Shown here one piece after another: positions 34,740 through 42,802 of a DNA stretch of 64,000 nt (the stretch's first letter is position 1; every line of letters begins with the position of its first letter). Where the stretch lies: contig CAVZNV010000021.1 in the NCBI GenBank assembly GCA_963776735.1, forward strand, positions 1 through 64,000. The letters run 5' to 3'. Below the pieces are notes generated by a model. That model did no database searches and was not told where the DNA came from. It saw only the letters and a program-made list of their open reading frames with translations. The DNA comes from PALSA-612 sp963776735. Its GTDB lineage: Bacteria > Actinomycetota > Thermoleophilia > Gaiellales > Gaiellaceae. The translations under genes were made by a program, and so were the position numbers.

Positions 34740-35853
34740 ATCGAGCCTCGGCAGCAGAGGGAACGTCGACCTCGCTTGGGAGATTGTCCGGCTCCTAATC
34801 GACGCTGGCTTGGCTCATCCGGCCGAGGCAGTGCTCGACGGCCTGATTAAGGGCGGCTTCTATCGACGTGATCGCCATGATGAGGCGATGACAGTTGCGC
34901 TGGAGCTCTTGAACGAGAAGGGACCGACTGCGTCTGAACTTGTGGCGGCACTGCTTGAGGGTCTTGATGACAACGATGGTGATATCGCCTGGGGCTGCGC
35001 GCGGACGCTACTGAGTTCCGACTTTTTCGATCCCGAGACTGTTCTCGCCGATGAGGACGAAGATGACAGCGATGACTTCGAGCAGCGCATCGCTTTCGTC
35101 ACGGCATTGCTTGCAGAGGCCGATCGAGGCGCCGACGCGCTTCCGGCGGTTCGGCGGTTCCTCGATTCTGTCTCCGAGCATTTTCCGCCACCAAGATTGA
35201 GCAAAGCGGTCGCGGAGCGTTTGGTCGCGACGCAGGATGCACAGGCCGGGTACAGGGCAGCCCGCTGGCTCCTAAGCTTCGCGACACCCTCCCAAGCTGC
35301 AATCGACAAGATCGTCATCGGCGGCCTTGGTAACCCTGACGTTCGTGACGAGGCGTTGGAGATGCTTGAGTCGCTGATCCACGAGCCGAACTGGCGACCA
35401 CATGTGCTCGACGCGCTAAACCGCGCACTGTGGGGATCCGATCCTCGTGCGGCGTGGGGTTCGGCCCTCTTCCTGCTTGATCAAGGATCGGCGCCGAACC
35501 CAGGCGTACCGCGCGGGCTCATATTTGGCGGCATGGTGCACCATCGCAGGTCGGAGGAGGCCGAGAATCGGTTAGAGACATTGCTCCGCGAGGATGACTG
35601 GCGAGGGCTCGTGTTCGACGCGCTGAGCGCCCAACTCAGCGACGAGGGCGACGAAGCTAGCCAGACGATCGCGTCGCTACTCATCCGATTCGGTGCGCCC
35701 GCAACAACGGCAGTCGTAGCCTCCCTCTTTAGGCATTTCCACTGGTGGCCCATGACTCCACTCGCTGTAATCGCCTCCGCGGGCCGGATCCCGGAAGTCT
35801 TGGGAATAGCAGAGGAACTCGGGTGCCTCACGACGACGACGCCATCTCCCTAA
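34717..35853 (+). CDS. HEAT-repeat C-terminal part of the NACHT protein, or coupled separate gene
   Basis: A 378-residue frame of helical repeats (VDLAWEIVRLLIDAGLAHPA, ASELVAALLEGLDDND, RPHVLDALNRALWGSDPRAA). Two readings are possible. Removing one T from AGATTCT at 34727-34733 joins the upstream protein straight into it (IELEDLIESSLGSRG), giving one long NLR-like protein. Alternatively TTG 34717, seven bases after GGAGA, starts a separate overlapping gene. The similar repeat style on both sides and the same heptamer at other broken genes favour the first. Confidence 0.6.
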   Translation: MNSKILIESSLGSRGNVDLAWEIVRLLIDAGLAHPAEAVLDGLIKGGFYRRDRHDEAMTVALELLNEKGPTASELVAALLEGLDDNDGDIAWGCARTLLSSDFFDPETVLADEDEDDSDDFEQRIAFVTALLAEADRGADALPAVRRFLDSVSEHFPPPRLSKAVAERLVATQDAQAGYRAARWLLSFATPSQAAIDKIVIGGLGNPDVRDEALEMLESLIHEPNWRPHVLDALNRALWGSDPRAAWGSALFLLDQGSAPNPGVPRGLIFGGMVHHRRSEEAENRLETLLREDDWRGLVFDALSAQLSDEGDEASQTIASLLIRFGAPATTAVVASLFRHFHWWPMTPLAVIASAGRIPEVLGIAEELGCLTTTTPSP

Positions 35854-36090
35854 ACCAGCTCGACTTACGCCCTCGCTGATGATGTCGGTGGCTCATAAGT
35901 CGAGACCGCTCTGCGCAGCGATGGCAGCAGCTGCCGAGTGTAGGTCGGTCGCGACGCGGACGCGCGCCCGCTGACGCTGGAGACATCGGCAGCTACCGGA
36001 CCGTGCGTAGCTCGTCTGCTGGCCTAGCCATGTGCGGAATACGCGGCGACATGCCTCGAGGTTCCGTAAGCTCGGGTCTTGGCTCGCGTT

Positions 36091-36108
36091 TGGTGAGTTT
36101 TGGTGAGT
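36091..36108 (+). repeat. Third paired TGGTGAGT repeat, inside the right end
   Basis: TGGTGAGT at 36091 and again at 36101, period 10. It lies 97 bases before the tRNA-Val fragment that marks the element end, the distance expected of integrase arm sites from the core. The rest of 35854-36204 has no gene; a GCTCAACC-GTCGCCTCT pair (36159-36175) echoes the first bases of the window. Confidence 0.5.
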
Positions 36109-36204
36109 ACGCCCGGGGACACCAGGGGAAACCGAGGCTCCGAGCGCGCCGGCAAACCGCTCAACCGTCGCCTCTAGTCCCCTCCAGTCCCCATCTGCGC
36201 ACCG

Positions 36205-36249
36205 TTCACACGCGGGAGGTCGCTGGTTCGATCCCAGCCGCGCCCACCA
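36205..36249 (+). repeat. attR: 3' half of tRNA-Val(CAC)
   Basis: The bases read anticodon loop TTCACAC, then the 3' anticodon strand GCGGG, variable loop AGGTC, T-arm GCTGG-TTCGATC-CCAGC (perfect five-pair stem), acceptor strand CGCGCCC, discriminator A and CCA. Upstream bases do not complete the anticodon stem, and no GGGCGCG 5' acceptor strand exists, so it is not a full tRNA. This is the classic scar where an integrase crosses over in the anticodon loop. The intact gene is expected at the left end, outside the window. Confidence 0.8.
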
Positions 36250-36313
36250 ACGCTTGAATCGGGCTCGCAGTTCGAGTTCGACGACCTGATCGTTCGCGTT
36301 TCGCGGTGCGCCG

Positions 36314-36979
36314 TCAGGTGAGCACGAGCGAGAGGTCGTCCGCGCCTGCGTAGTTGTATTCCGCGTCGTGTTCTGTGAACGTGACGACGATCGTCACCGT
36401 CCTCGCGCCGGCCGGAACCGAGCCGCTTCGCGAGCGGGACGCCATGTTCTCGCCGCCGATCGTCGTGTCTGGCCCGATGCGCACTGTCGAGAGGATCTTG
36501 CCGGTGGCGTCGGCGAATTGGGCCCGGACGGAGGCCCTGTCTGTCCCGTAGTTGCCGAGCCAGCCGCTGAGCGTCGCCTTGTGATGCGCGGCCGCGGCGG
36601 GAAGGGCGATCACCTGCTGGCCGATGGTCGCCTTCGCCGAGGTGGCAGCCGGTGTCGTGCCGCCGAAGAAGTAGTTCTTGCCCTTGTCCTTCGGGCCTGC
36701 CGACGCGGCCGAAAACCACGCGGAGCCGAAGCCCGTGTATGAGGCGGCTCCGAACTGGCCCGCGACGCTCGTCCAGTGCGGAACGTTGCCGGTCTCCCCC
36801 GGGGCGGTCTGCCCGCGACCGGCCTCGGCGCCGGGATTCTTGATCAGGTTCTTGCCGCACAGCGAGCAGCCCGTGGCCGGCCGCGCCGAGGCGCTTGCGG
36901 CGAGCGCGAGCGCGCCGGCAGCGACGGCGAGGGCAAGGGCAACTGCGTTCCGCATCGAGAATGGTGTGAGAACTGTCAT
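36314..36979 (-). CDS. Secreted protein, carbohydrate-binding-like fold
   Basis: A 221-residue exported protein. ATG 36979 follows GGAGGAGCGG. A signal peptide covers about residues 9-32 (VALALAVAAGALALAASASA, cleavage after ARPA). The mature part has a CSLC pair, NLIKNPGAEAG near 44 and repeated beta-strand motifs ending in ADDLSLVLT, a layout shared by secreted jelly-roll proteins that may bind carbohydrate or surfaces. It is the first chromosomal gene beyond the element end. Function not known. Confidence 0.7.
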   Translation of the reverse strand: MTVLTPFSMRNAVALALAVAAGALALAASASARPATGCSLCGKNLIKNPGAEAGRGQTAPGETGNVPHWTSVAGQFGAASYTGFGSAWFSAASAGPKDKGKNYFFGGTTPAATSAKATIGQQVIALPAAAAHHKATLSGWLGNYGTDRASVRAQFADATGKILSTVRIGPDTTIGGENMASRSRSGSVPAGARTVTIVVTFTEHDAEYNYAGADDLSLVLT

Positions 36980-37081
36980 CCGCTCCTCCGATCGTTCGTG
37001 CTTGTGTCGAAGCCCTCTTCAAGTCCGCGGCTGCATACGAGGGTGCCGGAGGCGCGTTGCAAAAACGTTGCAGGCGGCGAT

Positions 37082-37492
37082 TCAGGCGGGCCGGGTGGCG
37101 GGGGTGAAGATCTCGACGCGGCGGCGCCAGTTGCCGTCGTCATGTCGCGCGTGCACGAGTACGTAGTTGCCGTGGTCGATGATCGTCTGGGATGCGGCCG
37201 GTTCGAGCCGGAGTTCGTAGCTGCCGAACTCGTAGGCGAGCCGAGTGTCCTGGTCGAGTCCGGCCGCCTCGAGACGGATCGCCACGATGCCGGCGTCGAT
37301 GCCGGCTTGCCAGAAGCGCCTGATTGCTTCGCGGCCGCTGATCGGTGCCGCGGCGGGCGGCAGCAGCGTTGCGTCTGCCGTGTAGAGCGCCGCGAGCGCC
37401 TCCGAGTCGGCTCGTCCGAGCGCGGCGACGAACGTCGCGCGCGCGTCGGCGAGCGCTCGCGCGAGAGGTCGAGTGTCGAGGCCGCCGGACAT
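37082..37492 (-). CDS. SnoaL/NTF2-like (DUF4440-type) protein
   Basis: A 136-residue protein of cone-like NTF2 fold: ARATFVAALGRADSEALAAL, YTADATLLPPAAAPISGREA, then a strand-rich end (GNYVLVHARHDDGNWRRRVE). Members are small enzymes or binding proteins, and this group is often a stress-linked protein of unknown reaction. ATG 37492 was chosen; the longer frame upstream lies inside the BTAD gene. It follows that regulator in the same direction after 52 bases. Confidence 0.7.
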   Translation of the reverse strand: MSGGLDTRPLARALADARATFVAALGRADSEALAALYTADATLLPPAAAPISGREAIRRFWQAGIDAGIVAIRLEAAGLDQDTRLAYEFGSYELRLEPAASQTIIDHGNYVLVHARHDDGNWRRRVEIFTPATRPA

Positions 37493-37544
37493 CGAACGCA
37501 GCGTCACGCGCCTGCGTTGCATTTTGGTTGCAGCCCGCGACGCG

Positions 37545-40373
37545 TCAGCGGGAGACGGCGAGCTCGGCGCGGTCGAATGCTTCTTCGTCGCGCAGGTCGA
37601 GCCCCTCTGCCCAGGCGGTCGCGAAGGAGGCTTCGCCGAGGTCCAAGCGTGCTGCGGCCTTCTCGCGTTCCCAGAGGCCGGCGGCGACGGTCGGTGCGAT
37701 TCCGGCGCGGTTCCGCAGCACGCCGGCTGCGGCGAGCAGCCGTGTCGCCTCCTGCGGCTGCTTGCGTGCCCGCGCGACTGCTGCGACCCCGCCGATGCAC
37801 TGCGAGGCGTACTGAGGGAAGCGCATCCGTCGAAAGACAGGCAGCGCCTCGCCGAACTGGACGGCAGCGTCTTCATGACGGCCAGCCTCGACGGCCACCA
37901 GACCGAGATAGAGGCCACTCAGTGCGATGCCGAAGGCGTCGCCGTCCTGCTCGTAGAGAGCGCGCGCCTGCCGGTACAGATCTGTCGCACGCTCGAGGTC
38001 CCGCTCGCCGTAGGCGACGGAAGCGAGGTTGTGGTCCGCGACGGCAAGAGCCGATCTGGGGCCGTATTGCTCGGCCAGCTGCCGGCTGCGCTCGAACAGC
38101 GATCGTGCAGGAGCGTATTGCGCGCGCGCGAGCGCGACGTGCCCGAGCACGATCAGCGCCGCCTGCTCGCCGCGATGATCCCGGGCGGCCGTGAAGAGCG
38201 GCAGCGCCGATTCGGCGTGTTCGCGCGCTCGCTCGAGGTCTCCTTTTGCCCAGGCGAGCCCGGCGGCCCCCTCGAGCGCCTCGGCGCGGAGCGCCGGGTC
38301 GCTCCCGCGATCCCGCTCGAGCGCCGTCTCCAGCCACGCGCTGCCTTCGTCGAGGTCGCCGTTCACCCACCAGAAGCGCCAAATGCCGCCTACGAGTCGA
38401 AGCAGCCACTCGGGCTCGCCTGCGTCCCGGCTCCAGGTGAGCGCGGCACGCAGATTCCCGCGCTCTGGCTCGAACGCTGCCACCCACTCCTGCAGCGCCG
38501 ACAGCTGGGCCGGCTGCGTCCGTTCCACGAGGCCGAGCACGTACTGCGCCAGCCGCCGCTCCGTCCCGTCCTTCTCGTTCTGCTCGTCGAGCCGCTCGCG
38601 GGCGTACTGGCGCACCGTCTGCAGCAGCCGGTAGCGCGTGACACCGTCTTGCTGCGTGGGAACGGCGAGCGAAGCGTCGACCAGGCGGCCGACAAGTTCG
38701 AGCGCGCGCACGCCGTCGCCGTCCAGGCAGACCTCGGCCGCCGCTTCAAGCGTGAAGCCGCCGCTGAAGACCGCAAGCCCGGACAGCAGCGACTGCTCCT
38801 CCGGGGCGAGCAGCTGGTAGCTCCAGTCCATCGCCTCGCGCAGCGTCTGGTGGCGCGCGGGCGTCAGCCGGCGCCAGGAGACGAGGAAGCGGAACCGGTC
38901 GGTCAGCCGCGCCTCGATCTCCGGGAACGACAAAGCTTTCGCTCGCGCCGCGGCCAGCTCGATCGCGAGCGGCAGCCCGTCCAGCTCGGCGCAGATCCGC
39001 CCGGCTGTTGCGAGATCGGCACCGTCGATGACGAGGCGGGGCCGTGCCGCCCGAGCACGGGCAAGGAAGAGCGAGACCGCATCCGAGGCGAGAATCTCCT
39101 CGGGCTCTCCAGCGGCCGCCGCGCCACTGAGCGGCGGTACGGGGTAGTCGGTCTCGCCGGCGGCGCCGAGCGGCTCACGACTGGTCGTGAGGAGCCGCAG
39201 CTGCGGGCAGGCTGTGAGCAGCGCTTGCGCGACCTCGGCGCAGGCGTGGCGCAGATGCTCGCAGTTGTCCAGCAGGAGTAGCATCTCCGCCTCGCGTAGC
39301 CGCGCGGCCAGGCTCTCGAGCAGACCGGTCGCCGCCTGATCGCGAACGTCGAAGACACGTGCGACGGCGCGAGGCACGAGCGACGGATCGCTCAGCGCGC
39401 TGACGTCGCACCAGAAGACGCCGTCGGCGAAGTCGGGCAGCAGCCGCGACGCCGTCTCGAGCGCGAGCCGTGTCTTCCCGGCGCCGCCCACCCCTGTCAA
39501 CGTCACCAGACGGCCCTCGGCCAACAGCGTCTCCACCTCCGCCACCTCGCCGGCACGGCCGACGAAGCTCGTCGCCGGCGACGGCAGGTTGTGCCGCAAC
39601 TGCGGTGGCCGCGGCGGCGGCACCTCCTGTCTCAGGATCGCCTGCTCGAGCTCCCGCAACTGTTCACTCGGCTCCAGTCCCAGCTCTTCGACCAGCACAG
39701 ATCGCGCACGCTGATACGCCGCCAGCGCGTCCGCCTGCCGCTCCACCCGGTAAAGCGCCAGCATCAGCAGCCGCCAGAACCGCTCCCGATACGGGTGCGC
39801 TCGCACGAGCGTCGTAAGCTCTTCGACCAAACCCTCGGCCGGGCCGAGCTCGAGCTCGGCCCCTATCCGCAGTTCGAGGGCAGCGAGGCGCAGCTCCTCG
39901 AGTCGGTCTGCCTCCAGGCGTAGCAGACCGGTGCCGTCATCCGCAACGTCCGCCAGCGCCTCTCCCCGCCAGAGTGACAACGCCGCCCGCGACCGCTCGA
40001 CCGCGCGCATGACGGCGCCTCTGCCGACAGCGTCCCGCGCCTCCTTCAGCAATCGCTCGAACCGGATGCTGTCGACCGCCTCCGGCCGCACCTCGAGCGA
40101 GTAAGCAGCGCCGCCACCAGTCAGCGCCGCCGACTCCCCCAACACTCCGCGAAGCCGCGACACATAGGAGCGCAACGTCGTCTCGTACCCCGCGGGCGGT
40201 CGTCCCTGCCAGAGCTCGTCCGCCAGTTTCTCCGTCGACACCGGCCGGCCCCGCTCCAGCACCAGCAACGCGAGCAGCCGTCGCTGACGCCGCCCGCCGA
40301 TGGCGAGCTCGCGCCCCGCCCGCGCCACCCTCACAGGCCCGAGCAGATGGATCTCGAACGAGTCGACTCCCAC
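37545..40373 (-). CDS. BTAD/AfsR-type transcriptional regulator with NB-ARC and TPR domains
   Basis: A 942-residue regulator. Residues 1-95 form an OmpR-type winged helix (FEIHLLGPVRVARAGRELAI, WQGRPPAGYETTLRSYVSRL), and residues 100-250 a BTAD domain. An NB-ARC-like NTPase has GVGGAGKTRLALETASRLL near 296 and LLLLDNCEHLRHA. The C-terminal half is TPR-like repeats. Such proteins activate a nearby operon when the NTPase is triggered. GTG 40373 starts the conserved first strand; the frame reaches 40514 but runs toward a tRNA fragment. It probably controls itself and the SnoaL-like gene. Confidence 0.85.
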   Translation of the reverse strand: MGVDSFEIHLLGPVRVARAGRELAIGGRRQRRLLALLVLERGRPVSTEKLADELWQGRPPAGYETTLRSYVSRLRGVLGESAALTGGGAAYSLEVRPEAVDSIRFERLLKEARDAVGRGAVMRAVERSRAALSLWRGEALADVADDGTGLLRLEADRLEELRLAALELRIGAELELGPAEGLVEELTTLVRAHPYRERFWRLLMLALYRVERQADALAAYQRARSVLVEELGLEPSEQLRELEQAILRQEVPPPRPPQLRHNLPSPATSFVGRAGEVAEVETLLAEGRLVTLTGVGGAGKTRLALETASRLLPDFADGVFWCDVSALSDPSLVPRAVARVFDVRDQAATGLLESLAARLREAEMLLLLDNCEHLRHACAEVAQALLTACPQLRLLTTSREPLGAAGETDYPVPPLSGAAAAGEPEEILASDAVSLFLARARAARPRLVIDGADLATAGRICAELDGLPLAIELAAARAKALSFPEIEARLTDRFRFLVSWRRLTPARHQTLREAMDWSYQLLAPEEQSLLSGLAVFSGGFTLEAAAEVCLDGDGVRALELVGRLVDASLAVPTQQDGVTRYRLLQTVRQYARERLDEQNEKDGTERRLAQYVLGLVERTQPAQLSALQEWVAAFEPERGNLRAALTWSRDAGEPEWLLRLVGGIWRFWWVNGDLDEGSAWLETALERDRGSDPALRAEALEGAAGLAWAKGDLERAREHAESALPLFTAARDHRGEQAALIVLGHVALARAQYAPARSLFERSRQLAEQYGPRSALAVADHNLASVAYGERDLERATDLYRQARALYEQDGDAFGIALSGLYLGLVAVEAGRHEDAAVQFGEALPVFRRMRFPQYASQCIGGVAAVARARKQPQEATRLLAAAGVLRNRAGIAPTVAAGLWEREKAAARLDLGEASFATAWAEGLDLRDEEAFDRAELAVSR

Positions 40374-40559
40374 GATCGCTCTTGCTGAAGCCTGCCGCGG
40401 AACACGCTGCTTCGCCACCAGACGAAAATCGAGCCGGGGACGGCCTGCGTACCTTTGGCGCCCTGGGCTTGGCGTTTGGAAGGAACTCGGCCTCGCGTAC
40501 CTCGATGCCTCCAAAAGCCGCCCCCGGCGGCGGCTCCTGGCCCTCGACCCAAAAATGCG

Positions 40560-40592
40560 AAGGTCGCTGATTCGATCCCAGCCGCGCCCATC
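40560..40592 (+). repeat. Second, decayed copy of the tRNA-Val 3' end
   Basis: Aligned with 36216-36248, 31 of 33 bases match across the variable loop, T-arm and acceptor strand; the differences are one T-stem base and the first base after the discriminator. No 5' tRNA half is present. It lies upstream of the BTAD gene in an otherwise gene-free stretch (40374-40685). It looks like a relic attachment site. Confidence 0.6.
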
Positions 40593-40685
40593 GCTCGATT
40601 CGGCTGAGCGTCGTGTCGGCGGCGAATCCCGGTTCGCGTTGTCCCGTTCTTGTCCAACTCGGACAGGACGTGGCTCCGGGGGCGG

Positions 40686-40973
40686 CTACGCCTGCAGCTG
40701 GACGAGAACCTCGAACGTCTCGACGTTGGTGCGGCGCATGCTGGAGTCGTCAGGGGGGCTCATCGCCTCGAGCGCTGCGCTGCCTTGCTGGAGATCCTCT
40801 TCGGTCGCGAAGAAGACGACTGCGCGCAGCTTCCCCTTCTCACGGTTCGCGAGGACGTTGATGCCGGTCGCCGGTACGCCCTCGGGCGGCGTCGGGTCAG
40901 CCTTGAGCATCTCGACGAACTTGTCGATCGAGGCGTCGTCGGCCTCGAAGTCGGCTACGCGCACAAACGGCAT
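40686..40973 (-). CDS. Small dimeric alpha/beta-barrel-like protein
   Basis: A 95-residue protein with a clear AAGGAGC site before ATG 40973. The strand-helix pattern (MPFVRVADFEADDASIDKFV, LRAVVFFATEEDLQQGSAAL, TNVETFEVLVQLQA) resembles ABM-type ferredoxin-like small proteins that measure or degrade small molecules. No catalytic residue can be named. It is monocistronic, between the BTAD and HAD genes. Confidence 0.65.
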   Translation of the reverse strand: MPFVRVADFEADDASIDKFVEMLKADPTPPEGVPATGINVLANREKGKLRAVVFFATEEDLQQGSAALEAMSPPDDSSMRRTNVETFEVLVQLQA

Positions 40974-41065
40974 GACACGCTCCTTTCTCGGGGCCGGGAG
41001 CGTAGCCGAGCCGACCTCCGGGCGACGAGGTCAAAGCCGCGTTCCGCTCTGGCAAGTTCTTGGCG

Positions 41066-41734
41066 TCAGTCGCCGTCGCGCTCGAACTGGGCGATCAGGC
41101 GGGGCAGCGGCACATCGGCCATCGAGTCGAGCACGAGATCGGCTGCGTCGAGGCCGAGCGCGGCGGTGACGGGGTTCGGCACGGCCACGCAGGCGATTCC
41201 GGCCGCCCTGGCCGCCGTGATGCCGTTGGGCGAGTCTTCGAAGGCGATCGCCTCGTCCGCGGCCACGTCGAGTCGGTCGAGCGCCTCCAGGTACAGGGTC
41301 GGACGCGGCTTCGCCCGGCGTTCGTCGCGGTCCGCCGTCACGATCGCGTCCCAGCCGTGGAGCCGTTCGAGACGGCGCAGGTGCCGGTCGATCCAGTCCC
41401 GCGAGCCGCTGGACACGATCGCCTTCTTCAGCCCGAGTCGCTCGGCATCGCCGAGGTACTCCGCGATTCCGGGTCGCAGATCCTCAGCCTCGACGAGCGT
41501 GAGCTCGTGCTCGAGCCGGTGCGAGAGAACGGTCTCGTCCGGCGGGGCGCCGACGAGCCCCTCCAAGTGTGCGAGCGCGTCGAAGCCGCCGAGCGTCCCG
41601 ATCGCAGCCGACCAATGGTCGAGCGTCAGTTCCTGTCCGTGCTCGGCGTACACCCAGCGCCAGGCGGCGAGTGCCGGCGACTCGGTGTCGACGATCAGCC
41701 CGTCGAAGTCGAAGAGCAGGGCGCGCACGGCCAT
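41066..41734 (-). CDS. HAD-superfamily phosphatase/phosphomutase
   Basis: A 222-residue HAD protein of the beta-phosphoglucomutase/phosphatase branch. Motif I is LLFDFDGLIVDTES (D9, D11), motif II is IVSSGS near 117, and motifs III/IV are KPRPTLYLEAL and AFEDSPNGITAARAAG. The alpha-helical cap lies between motifs I and II. It removes or moves phosphate on a small sugar-like substrate that sequence alone does not identify. ATG 41734 directly precedes motif I. Confidence 0.85.
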   Translation of the reverse strand: MAVRALLFDFDGLIVDTESPALAAWRWVYAEHGQELTLDHWSAAIGTLGGFDALAHLEGLVGAPPDETVLSHRLEHELTLVEAEDLRPGIAEYLGDAERLGLKKAIVSSGSRDWIDRHLRRLERLHGWDAIVTADRDERRAKPRPTLYLEALDRLDVAADEAIAFEDSPNGITAARAAGIACVAVPNPVTAALGLDAADLVLDSMADVPLPRLIAQFERDGD

Positions 41735-41885
41735 GCCTCATGCCTCTGGGATCGGGTCCACAGAAAATGCCCGACTCTGACTACGACACGCCTGGTCTTG
41801 CGACCCTGCGAACCGCTGTCTCGGTCGGGCAGGAGCACTCTCTCACGCCGAACCCTCGACGGTCAAGAGGCGCCGGCGAACAAAT

Positions 41886-41902
41886 TCCCGCTCCGAGCGG
41901 GA
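41886..41902 (-). terminator. Terminator after the M23 peptidase gene
   Basis: TCCCGCT and AGCGGGA pair perfectly around three bases. Read on the minus strand, it is followed by AATTTGTT. It begins 10 bases past the stop of the M23 gene. Confidence 0.6.
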
Positions 41903-41911
41903 TTTCCGCGC

Positions 41912-42802
41912 TCACACGTTGGCGAACGTGACCGCGAGCCGGCCGATCCTGCCGTTGCCGCGCGTGTCGCTCGCGTCCACCTCGAGCACGTAGTCGCCGT
42001 TCGGGTGCTTTCCCGTGTCGAAGCCGCGGGCGAGCCAGAAGTGGTAGACGCCCGGCGCGTTCGGATGGTTCTGTGTCGTGTCGGGTGCGTAGGTCGCGCC
42101 GAAGCCGGCGTCCGACGGCGGGTTGCCCTGGACGTCGGGGTGAATCGACTGACGGTGGTCGCAGGCGACCTGCCAGGAGACGATCTCCTGGCCCGCGCTG
42201 GTCAGCCGCCAGCGGACGAGAGCCGGAGTGACCGGCAGGTCGTGCCAGCCCGGCGGGTCCGGCTGCGTCACCTCGATCGGCGTGTTGTCGTGCGCCTTGA
42301 CCGAGAGATCGACGTGTCCCGACAGCCCGTGCGGCGGCTGGGAGGTGAGGACCGCGTCGATCACGGGCGGTCCGAAGTCGAAGAACGGCGTGATCGCTCC
42401 GCGTCGGAGCGGGTTCCAGTACGTGATTCCGTTCGAGCCGTGCGTGGACTCGGCGAAGTGGACGTGCCCCCAGTCCTCGGGCTGCGTCGAGATGTGCCCA
42501 AGCAGGCCGTGGAGCTGCACGTGGCTCCCCGGCTGGATCGCCGGCACCACGTGCCAGTAGCCGAAGTTCCGCCCGGCTGCTTCAACGACGACGATCCCGC
42601 CGTTCGCGGCGACGTCGGCGGGCGATCCGAACGAGACCTTGCCGGGGGCGACGGCGTAGACGGGTGTACCGGCGGGCGCGGCGATGTCGACGCCGAAGTG
42701 AAAGGTTCGCCCGCCGCCTTCGATGCGGGGGTCGCCGAAGAACCCCCGCACCGGGTGCTGCTGGTCGAACGGCTTGACCGGCCAGGGATACACCGCGGTC
42801 AT
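41912..42802 (-). CDS. M23 (LytM-type) peptidase-fold protein
   Basis: A 296-residue protein. The M23 core shows HFGVDIAAPAGTPVYA (His and Asp metal ligands) near residue 34, GGIVVVEAAGRNFGYWHV and the WGHVHFAE motif near 112. A C-terminal Ig-like domain (YHFWLARGFDTGKHPNGDYV) follows. The family cuts peptidoglycan cross-bridges, but no signal peptide is visible, so export or activity is uncertain. Its ATG overlaps the stop of the glycosidase-like gene in an ATGA, so the pair is co-expressed. Confidence 0.75.
   Translation of the reverse strand: MTAVYPWPVKPFDQQHPVRGFFGDPRIEGGGRTFHFGVDIAAPAGTPVYAVAPGKVSFGSPADVAANGGIVVVEAAGRNFGYWHVVPAIQPGSHVQLHGLLGHISTQPEDWGHVHFAESTHGSNGITYWNPLRRGAITPFFDFGPPVIDAVLTSQPPHGLSGHVDLSVKAHDNTPIEVTQPDPPGWHDLPVTPALVRWRLTSAGQEIVSWQVACDHRQSIHPDVQGNPPSDAGFGATYAPDTTQNHPNAPGVYHFWLARGFDTGKHPNGDYVLEVDASDTRGNGRIGRLAVTFANV

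Noticed and set aside
36205..36249. Complete tRNA gene
   Set aside because: The T-arm and acceptor 3' strand are perfect, but there is no 5' acceptor, D-arm or 5' anticodon strand. It is an attachment fragment only.
1..36249. Insertion sequence or transposase
   Set aside because: No DDE, HUH or serine recombinase motifs were found. The only recombinase is the tyrosine integrase.
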